The notes beneath the pieces were generated by a model that was given only the letters and a program-made list of their open reading frames with translations, had not been told where the DNA came from and searched no databases. The position numbers were made by a program, and so were the translations under genes. 64,000 bases of DNA from Arcuatula senhousia (taxonomy: Eukaryota > Mollusca > Bivalvia > Mytilida > Mytilidae). The stretch lies in assembly GCA_963971305.1 (NCBI GenBank), contig OZ020308.1, forward strand, positions 35,803,275-35,867,274, given 5' to 3'. Shown here in pieces: positions 56,208-64,000 of this stretch. Positions within the stretch are counted from its first letter, which is position 1. Each line of letters starts with the position of its first letter.

Positions 56208-57418
56208 AACAGATAGTGTGCGTGTTTGTGTATTTAACAGTGTATAATGTTGTCTCATTTTCATTCCAATGTTAGAGGATAATTAGGGCCCCATATTGAA
56301 AATATAGACTTTGTCCATCTGTCTTTGAACATTTCTTTTGTGAATGCTAAAACTCAAAAACTAAGGGCCCCATATTGAAGATGTGTAGGCCCTATAGTTT
56401 TCACTTTGTCCATCTGTTTGTGAACATTTCTTTTGTGAATGCTAAAACTCAAAAACTATAAGAAGTAAAGGTTTGAAATTTTACACTGTGATTAGATACT
56501 ATTTGAGATATGGCATATTAAAATTTCATGAAAATCCAAACAATATTTTTGGAAGAATTTTTTTATCTTTTGCTGGTGGGCTGCCCATCCTGATTTTGTT
56601 TTATTCTAATTTTAGTTTCTAGCCTGTGATCAAATGTTATATGTTATGTGATGTTGTTATGCCGTCCAAATTTAAATTCTGTTTACATGTTCCGTCCTTT
56701 TCAAGATTTGTTATAGACTGAAACATATTTCTATCCTTTTTGACTAAATGTAAAATTTACAGTTTATGTTTTGTTTTTTGATACATTTTACCCTTTTGAA
56801 ATCAAAAATGAATTTGTTTAAAGTTCTAGTAAGTAATTTAAGAATGTGCCTCCAATTATGAAAATAAACATGAATTTGTTTTATTTTCAAAGTTTTCAGG
56901 TTTACTAGTTTCTTGGTTTGTTTAATGAAAAAATAGTGATTTGACAGGCATTTTTTGTTAGGTTATTTTAGCTGTAAATTATAACTGCTTTATAGACTTG
57001 GAATGACAAAGTCCTTTTTAGAGAAAGATAGATTAATCAATTATATGCATATGGCACAATGTAAAAAAATGTGTAATTATTTTTTTGTGTATTAATTGAA
57101 GAATGCATTTTATTAGCAACAGTTTACAACTTTTTGGATATCTCAGATAGGAAATTTTACTTTCATGTTGAAAGCACCATTTATGAATTGTAATCTGAAC
57201 ATTTGTTTATACATTGTATAAACTATAATAATTTAACAAAAAGGTAAAATAGTTATATAAGACATAAGGTACTCAATGTAAACTTGATCAAATAAAAAAA
57301 CGAAGCTTTAATTTTGTAGATTTTAGAACTTTCATTATCATTTTTATGGCTGTATTTTTGTGAGATTTTGAAGAAATTTGTTGCGGTTGAATGTTAAATG
57401 TCCCCGCATTTATTTAAT
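56208..57418 (+). other. CCDC74 3' untranslated/downstream region
   Basis: The first kilobase after the stop contains a ~95-bp tandem duplication at about 56285-56460 ('agggccccatattgaa...gaatgctaaaactcaaaaacta'). An AATAAA at 56863 may be the polyadenylation signal. The remainder is AT-rich with no further gene. Confidence 0.5.
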
Positions 57419-58374
57419 TTTTATGCCCCCGCGACGACATGTCGGGGGGCATTAAGTTTTACTCATGTCCGTCCGTACGTACGTCCGTACGTACGTCCGT
57501 ACGTCCGTACTTCCGTACGTCCCGTACGTCCGTCCGTACGAATTTCCGTCAAGCTTTTCTCAGCAACCGTACATGAGAATGACTTGAAACTTGGTAGGAT
57601 GGTTCAGTATGACAAACAGTATGTCCTAAGCGAATTTGAGACCTGTCAGACATCTACTTCCTGTTTGGGACTTAGGCCATGTGAAAATATGTGAACATGA
57701 CTATGAAAATTTCCGTCAAGCTTTTCTCAGCAAGTGTACATGAGAAAGACTTGAAACTTGGTAGGTTGGTTCAGTATGACAAACAGTACGTCCTAAGCGA
57801 TTTTGAGACCTGTCGGACATCTACTTCCTGTTTGGGACTTAGGCCATGTGAAAATATGTGAACATGACTATGAAAATTTCCGTCAAGCTTTTCTCAGCAA
57901 CCGTACATGAGAATGACTTGAAACTTGGTAGGATGGTTCAGTATGACAAACAGTACGTCCTAAGTGAATTTGAGACCTGTCGGACATCTACTTCCTGTTT
58001 GGGACTTAGGCCATGTGAAAATATGTGAACATGACTATGAAAATTTCCGTCAAGCTTTTCTCAGCAACCGTACATGAGAATGACTTGAAACTTGGTAGGT
58101 TGGTTCAGTATGATTAACAGTACGTCCTAAGCGATTTTGAGACCTGTCGGACATCTACTTCCTGTTTGGGACTTAGGCCGATTGGAAAATATGTGAACAT
58201 GACTTGAAAATTTCCGTCAAGATTTTCTCAGGAACCATACATGAGAATGATTTGAAACTTGGTAGGATGGTTCAGTATGACAAACTGTATGTCCTAAGCG
58301 ACTTTCATGTCTGTCAGACATCTACTTTTTGTTTGGGGCCTAGCGGGGGCATCCGTGTCCCATGGACACATTCC
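57419..58374 (+). mobile_element. Family C element, second copy
   Basis: The hairpin GCCCCCGCGACGACATGTCGGGGGGC is followed by a long (CCGTACGT)n-type block and five ~165-bp monomers starting 'ttccgtcaag' at about 57546, 57712, 57877, 58047 and 58216. It ends 'gcgggggcatccgtgtcccatggacacattcc'. Orientation is the same as the copy in CCDC74 intron 6. The VRPYVRPYVR-type ORF at 57398 is translation of the microsatellite. Confidence 0.8.
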
Positions 58375-59636
58375 TTCTTTATTTCCATCATGTTTTCTGG
58401 TAGTTTTATACCAGTTTATGCATTTCAACATCGTACATCATGCAGTGTTTTAAATGTAACATTCCAATGTTAATTCATGTTTGTAACTTTTCATGTTAAA
58501 ATCTTGTGTTCTACTTTAAAAATTTATGCCTGTAAATTTAGTTGAAATTTTAAAATACTGTTACAGTCTTACTTCAACTATGTGTCCTGTGTGTTTTTCA
58601 AAATTATTCTTTTAAAATCAACAGTAAAATTTTAAGTTAAAGTAGTGTTATTTCTTCATCCCCCCCCCCCTAAAAATCAAGTGGAGAGTCAGCACTTTCA
58701 AATTGTTAAAAGTTTTATAATTTGTTTTGACATTTGAGAGGTGGTGGATCTTATATGGGTGTTCCCACGGTTAGAACCTCCCTTCTTTAAAAATATTGTT
58801 ATTTTTTAGTGATTTTCAGCAAAATTTGAAGGGAATCTACTTTTGTTCAAGTGGACTGGGGGGTGAACCACTTTGAAAAAGTTTCTGGAACTAATATTCA
58901 ACTTGCGAAATTTTTAATTACTGATTCTCAGACACTACACAGTGCATTTTAAAATGATTAAAAAAAGTTGTTGAATTTTCAATAATAATTGAAATTTGTA
59001 GCTTTACAATAAACAAAACTTCACAAAAACATACATAACTATATATTACTTTATCTAGTCAATCATAGGTTGAGAAAAAAAATATATTAATACATTAAAA
59101 TCATAATACCTTAAAAACATAGAAGTAGATGATATTTTTTATTGTCAGAAAAGTGCATGCTGTTAGAAGTATGAAATATTTATATATATGATATTCTGAG
59201 GTTATTAATAGAATTATTAAAGTTAAATCTGAACTTTTACTGATGACTTTAAAATAATAGTATCAAATTTTTAAGTCCCAGATATTATTAAGTATATAGG
59301 TAGAACTTGAAGTCACCTTAAACATATCTTAAATTTGAAGTTCTAATAGAAAACATAATACTATGTTCTATGTGAAAGAAATGATAATTATGTGCATCCT
59401 TGTCAAAACTTTGTATGTGTCTTTTTGTATGTTAAGTAATTACTATGTGTTCCAAACATTTTTTTATTGTACAATTACAAGTCTTTTTTCTATATGAAGA
59501 TTTTTTTCAATACACCTCAAGCTTCTTTTAATAAAAAAAAATCAAGAGAAATTTTTAGTTTAGATTTTTTATGAAGTCATACCAACTTCCATTGAACTCT
59601 GGTACATGATATACCGGTACAATTGCCTGAATACAT
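58375..59636. other. Intergenic, no gene seen
   Basis: AT-rich with a poly-C run at 58662-58670; no exon, terminal repeat or RNA gene supported. Confidence 0.4.
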
Positions 59637-59875
59637 TGGGGCCTGGGTGGATGAGTGATCCAAGTGCTAGTTTGAATACAGCACTATTGATCACTAGCCA
59701 ATTACCTCTGAGGTGGTGTTTGAGTCCTGCTGTAATTTATCAAAACAGGACTTCCCTATCTGTATGTAATTAGGTTTGTCAGTTACCTGCCGAAGGTGGG
59801 CGGTTTCCTCCACCATTAAAACTGATTGCCCTATGTGGCCCAGGGTGTTCAACCCCAACACACACACACCTTAAA
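59637..59875 (+). mobile_element. tRNA-derived SINE
   Basis: The head 'ggggcctgggtggatgagtgatccaag' resembles a tRNA A box and 'ggtggtgtttgagtcctg' at about 59720 a B box. A central domain ('ttacctgccgaaggtgggcggtttcctccaccattaaaactg') recurs inverted at 19110-19205. The tail is an (AC)n run. This layout suggests pol III transcription and LINE-dependent mobility (family knowledge). The named SINE family is not certain. Confidence 0.6.
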
Positions 59876-60482
59876 ACATTCATCTGTTTTTGTGTTAAGT
59901 GGATTTGTAGATATTTGAACTCATCAGGACATACAATCACTGGACACTATTGAAATTGATTGCTCTGTGTGACCATATGTGTCAAAAAGAAAGTAAAATC
60001 CTAGCAATAACCAACTTGAAAGCTTTTAATTTCTAAGTACATGTATTTAAGAACTTTTTACCTTGACCTAGCCTGATTGAAAAATAGATAAAAAGGCTTT
60101 TTGCCTATTGTACAAACTTTAATGTAAGATAGATGAAAGTCCATAAGATATTCCAAAGTTATGTATGTAACATTCACTAAGACATATATTAAAATTGTAA
60201 CATGGCACATGGTCAATATCCTTGGTGATGGATTTGGCTTCCTTGTTGGAAAGTTTTCAATACTTTCATTTTTTCTATCTTACAAAGTTATGATTCAAAT
60301 GCTGAGGGGTTACTCCTTGAAATATGGGTATAAAGCATAACCGTATTAACCATATTACCAGAGGGTAATCACATGCTTTAGAGTCAGACTTGTCGGACAC
60401 AAATTTACCAACATAATTTATTTATTACTGAGGTTGTCCATTGTCCATTAAATTCAAAATCATTTAAAACTCTTAAGGTTTT
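59876..60482. other. Intergenic, no gene seen
   Basis: No feature can be supported. Confidence 0.4.
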
Positions 60483-61560
60483 TGTCTCGCCTGCGACTTG
60501 AGTTGCTGAAGGCGAGACATAGGTATTACTTTCCCGCGGCAGGGACAGCGTAAACTTTTTTGTAAGACTTTTGTGGAAAATTATTTAAAAGAAAAGTATA
60601 ATAGCTAGGCATCTGATATTTGGTATACAGACAGTTGGGGTTATGGTCTACGCAACTGGCACCATGCCGTTTGACCCTGACCCCAATTTCATGGTTCAGT
60701 GACTCTGTGAACTTAAATGTTTTTGGGTCCAAAAGACCCCTTTGTAAGACTTTTGTTGAAAATGAATTACAAGAAAAGTATAATAGCTAGGCATCTGATA
60801 TTTGGTATACAGACAGCTTGGGTTATGGTCTAGGCAACTGGCACCACGCCCTTTGACCCTGATCCCGATTTCATGGTTCAGCAATTCTGTGAACTTAGAT
60901 GTTTTTTCGGGCCATCAAACCTTTTTATAAGACTTTTATGGAAAATTATTTAAAAGAAAAGTATTATAGCTAGGCATCTGACATCTGGTATACAGACACT
61001 TCGAGTTATGGTCTAAGCAACTGGCCCCATGCCATTTGACCCTGACCCCATTTTCATGGTTCAGTGATTCTGTGGACTTAAATGATTTTTGGGGCAATTA
61101 AAACTTTTGTGGAAAATAAATTAAGTTAAAAGTATAATAGCTAGGCATCTGATATTTGATATACAGACATTTAGGGTTTTGGTCTATGCAACTGACACCA
61201 CCTTGTGTGAACCTTTCCCCATTTTCACAGTTCAGTGACTTTGTGAACTTAGATGATTTTTGGGTGGAAAATGAGTTAAGTGAAAAGTACAATATTATAG
61301 CTAGGCATTTGATATTTGGGGATTATGGTATACACAGCTGATGTCACCGTGAAATGTGACCTTGACCCTATTTTCATGGTTGAATGACTTAGTGAATGTT
61401 GGTCTTTTTTCATTTTTTTCTCAATAACTATGGTATCTAGAACACACTTCAGACATTTTCGTGATGGTTAAATGGAATTTTGTCATCTGTCACATGACCT
61501 GCACCTAAACTTTTCTGAAGGCCCAGCTAGACCTTCATTTAGTGTCAACTCTTGTTTTCC
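60483..61560 (-). mobile_element. Complete family B element
   Basis: The hairpin end, GTCTCGCCT...AGGCGAGAC (60484-60518), is followed by a short GC-rich block and 'gtaaactttttt'. Monomers of about 180 bp follow ('aagacttttgtggaaaa' at about 60566, 60748 and 60929), with 'tagctaggcatctgatatttggtatacagac' and 'tttcatggttcagtgactctgtgaactta'. The far end on the minus strand is AACAAGAGTTGACAC. The three short minus-strand ORFs are monomer translations. It provides the uninterrupted version of the site where family A inserted at 10.18 kb. Confidence 0.8.
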
Positions 61561-62570
61561 TTTTATTGCACATGGTTGATATCCTCAGTGCTGGATTTGG
61601 TTCCCTATTCAAAATATTTAGGTTTGATTACTTTCCTTCAATACTTTTGATTTTCAACCTTCCAATGTTTTGTTTCAAATGCAGTTAGGTTTTCCTTGAA
61701 ATATGCATACATGGCATAAACATATTAACCTGGTACCTTTTACAAACAAACTTTTCATTTTTTCACTAGTGATGTACCTATGGTTCTAAATTGGCCATTC
61801 TGTTCTAAATCAATCAACAGCCTAAAAAAATATGTACCAAACTTTGTCAATTGCAAATGCAAAGGCTGTGATAAGAAGTTGCTGAAAAAAATTTCTTCCC
61901 CACCCAACCGACATTCACCATTTTATAACATGTTTTTTTCACTCTGTGCAATCTGGCCAATAAGCTAGGACAAAAAACTATCATCAAAGAATACAATGCG
62001 ATATCTCAGACCAAAACAAGGCAGGTAGGTTTTTTTTTACATTAGAGTAATAGGGGGACATCTCTGACTTTAAACTGTCCTTGTTGTAAAATTGACAAAC
62101 AAAACTTTCAGATAGGCATAAAATTTGAGGTAGGGGTAGGTTAACCTAAACACTCATTTTTTTGCCTTACAAAAGACACACTGAGCTTTATTTTCAACTC
62201 TTATGTTATAAAAGAAAACAACTTAAAGTCTAATTGATATACATGTTTGACAGAAACAAAATTTCTTCATTCCATATGATGCATTTCCATCATTTAAAGT
62301 TTCATCAAAATCGATCAAGCAGTTTAGGAGGCATTGTGCTTGTATGATATGTGGAGACAGATGGACAGACAAACAGACTCATATAAACTTGGTTTGTGGC
62401 AGTTAAATTAATCATACAGCTAATTTTCCTCATATCTTTAATAACAAACACCAGTATCTCATTCTTCTTGGTAAGCACAATCACTTTAGCATCATTAACT
62501 TGTCATTAGCACTATTTAAATTTGATCATGATGTAAGACAAAAAAAAAATTTAGTCACAAAAGATCAAGG
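61561..62570. other. RFC2 downstream region
   Basis: At 62296-62380 a dispersed repeat piece matches 12597-12690 ('catcaaaatc-atcaagcagttt', GACAGA tail). TTTATT at 62187-62192 is a possible minus-strand AATAAA polyadenylation signal for RFC2. No other gene seen. Confidence 0.4.
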
Positions 62571-62643
62571 TCATCCTAAACTTGATGGTGTGCCTGACTT
62601 TTAACACTAGGTCATCCTAAGCTTGATGGTGTGCCTGACTTTT
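62571..62643 (-). repeat. Tandem duplication across the RFC2 stop codon
   Basis: 'gtcatcctaa-cttgatggtgtgcctgactttt' occurs twice, at 62571-62602 and 62611-62642, with one mismatch. The right copy contains the last RFC2 codons and the TGA at 62612-62614; the left copy lies in the 3' UTR. Confidence 0.8.
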
Positions 62644-64000
62644 TACATAGTCTTGCTAACATGGCTGACATTTGTAGTAATGAGTTGACTCCCTCTGCTA
62701 TTCTCATGTGTGTATAACCAATTTCCTGGAAAAAAAAAAGAACATTAATGCACTTTTGTACCAAAATGTAAGATCTTTGAAAATGTATATTTAGTGTACA
62801 TGTATTATAATTCTCTACATCGCTTATTGGTGTTATTTTTATCATGTTTTGCATGTTGTTTGTCTTTGTTTAAACACCTACTTTCATGGGATAAAAAAGG
62901 TAGTTGTATCAGATGAAGAAACCAAAGTGCCTAGTAGAAAATGCTTACATTTGACAAATAATCAACAGGACATATATATCAATGTAATTTTATCTAAACC
63001 ATTGGTTTCTTTAAATGCACATTATGGAAATTTTTGTGCATTTATCAAAATCTTTTGTACTTTTAAGATTGAAGATTCTTGTATGGTGTCGATTGAATGT
63101 TTTGCTCTTTACTCTGTCAAGGTGGTGTTTTCTAATGTTTTCTTTGCTAGGGTAAAACCCTTATTCTAAATATCATAAAAATATTCTTCAAACATTATTG
63201 CTCTTAAAAATCATTTTAATGCAGATGTTTTTTTCTATTTTGAACAAGAATATGTCTAAGGTTCATAATGTGTGTCTTACAACATTTAGGACTGATCATT
63301 TTATCATTATTGCTCTTTAAAATCATTTTAATGCAGATGTTTTTTTCTATTTTGAACAAAAATATGTCTAAGGTTCATAATGTGTGTCTTGCAACATTTA
63401 GGACTGATTGACAAACAGACGGACAAACACACCCAAACACTATTTGCCCTCCTAATTTCCTAGATGGGGCATAAAAAATAAAAATAGCAGTTTATAACTA
63501 CCAGTCTATTTGGTAACCCAAAAATTACCTTTATAAATTCTAACTTTGTGAATTCTGGCATACTGTGGTTTTTACAGACTCTGAACACTATGGTGATGAT
63601 ATCCTCTGGTGAGTAACCTAGCCTCCACAAGTGGGCCATGGTTTTGTACGCTTCCTCAATGTTACCGTTAACACAATGCTGTAACATGTCTTTGATAAGT
63701 ACAGGATGGGGTTCATCACACACCTGTAAAAAGAAGAAGTGTTTAAAACCATTAGAAGAAAAAAATATAAGATAAACAACAAGAACACCTTGACGACATT
63801 AGATTAAAGAGAATGAAAAAGAGTGTAGCGCAACATTTCAACATTTTAATTATTCGAGGAGAGATATAGAATTTGTACTTCTGGAAAAATGCATACATAA
63901 ATCAAAGAATTTAAATTTTGGACTTCATACTTTGGAACAACATTACCTATGATGTCACCCACCTTGACGATGTTATTGTTGAAGATGATGATGAGAAATC
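62612..64000 (-). CDS. RFC2: RFC2, replication factor C subunit 2, C-terminal exons (partial)
   Basis: Exons on the minus strand are 64000-63963 (12 codons ending NNNIVK, continuing beyond the window), 63723-63529 (65 codons, VCDEPHP to LEFIK) and 62725-62612 (37 codons plus [22 protein letters not shown] to the end). Both introns are GT-AG, phase 0. The order [40 protein letters not shown] is the diagnostic C-terminal collar of RFC2. That domain packs the five clamp-loader subunits into the ring that opens and loads PCNA during DNA replication in the nucleus. The AAA+ ATPase part lies outside the window. The residue before CDEP is GTG-encoded Val in an internal exon, not a start. The last residues ([10 protein letters not shown]) are variable in the family. 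Confidence 0.95.
63188..63408. repeat. ~108-bp tandem duplication in an RFC2 intron
   Basis: 'attattgctctt-aaaatcattttaatgcagatg...aacatttaggactgat' is present twice head to tail (about 63196-63300 and 63304-63407) with few differences, indicating a recent duplication. Confidence 0.8.

Noticed and set aside
57398..57694. 98-aa ORF with VRPYVRPYVR repeats
   Set aside because: It is the CCGTACGT microsatellite of family C in translation.
59637..59730. Possible functional tRNA gene
   Set aside because: A- and B-box-like stretches exist, but there is no complete acceptor or anticodon stem and a SINE body follows.
60526..61292. Three similar minus-strand ORFs of 62-68 aa
   Set aside because: Each is the same ~180-bp family B monomer read once per copy; not a paralogous gene family.

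Overview
The window looks like nuclear DNA of a bivalve mollusc, most likely a mytilid mussel. This is an inference from AT-rich, intron-split animal genes, Penelope-like and LINE retroelements, and abundant hairpin-ended elements with ~140-180 bp tandem cores of the kind known from bivalves. No bacterial, viral or organellar gene was seen.

Only three cellular genes are supported. An HGH1 homologue (minus strand, 11391-13714, three coding exons, 371 aa) encodes the eEF2-folding co-chaperone. A CCDC74 homologue (plus strand, 45679-56207, eight coding exons, 377 aa) encodes a coiled-coil centrosome/spindle-type protein. The 3' end of an RFC2 gene (minus strand, 62612 to beyond 64000) encodes the C-terminal collar of a clamp-loader subunit. 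In each gene the predicted splice sites are GT-AG and keep the reading frame across every junction. The three genes have no evident common pathway.

The rest is a deeply nested repeat landscape. Region 1-5.3 kb holds foldback and SINE-like pieces and a tandem-core element. Region 5.97-11.13 kb is a nest of two element families, here called A and B. Region 14.3-18.1 kb is a nearly intact Penelope-like element (PLE) with an inverted partial copy at its 5' side and a 13-bp candidate target duplication. Region 20.86-22.12 kb is a hAT-like non-autonomous transposon. Region 23.07-25.05 kb is a decayed second PLE-type reverse transcriptase followed by a 675-bp giant hairpin built from about 29 GATATC palindromes. 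Region 25.13-30.4 kb is one family A element split by a LINE and by a PLE/TIR-element block. Region 31.5-34.9 kb is studded with an AACTTCCGTAAC motif. Region 38.98-40.87 kb is a family D element with a three-monomer higher-order repeat. A solo hammerhead-ribozyme-like sequence lies at 41864-41905. Introns of CCDC74 carry family A and C elements, and arrays made from copies of the gene's own exon ends.

The most unusual signals are four. (1) Two CCDC74 exons have had their 3' ends, splice donors included, tandemly amplified into the adjoining introns. (2) Several unrelated repeat families (A-E) share one architecture: a terminal hairpin followed by TAAAA, a CGTC-type GC-rich microsatellite, a 'gaaactt' module and a tandem core. 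Two nested insertions lie in A-runs without target duplication, which resembles rolling-circle Helentron-type elements. (3) The GATATC giant hairpin. (4) Hammerhead-like folds in the PLE ends and as a solo copy. All calls were made by eye; none was confirmed by alignment, folding software or expression data.
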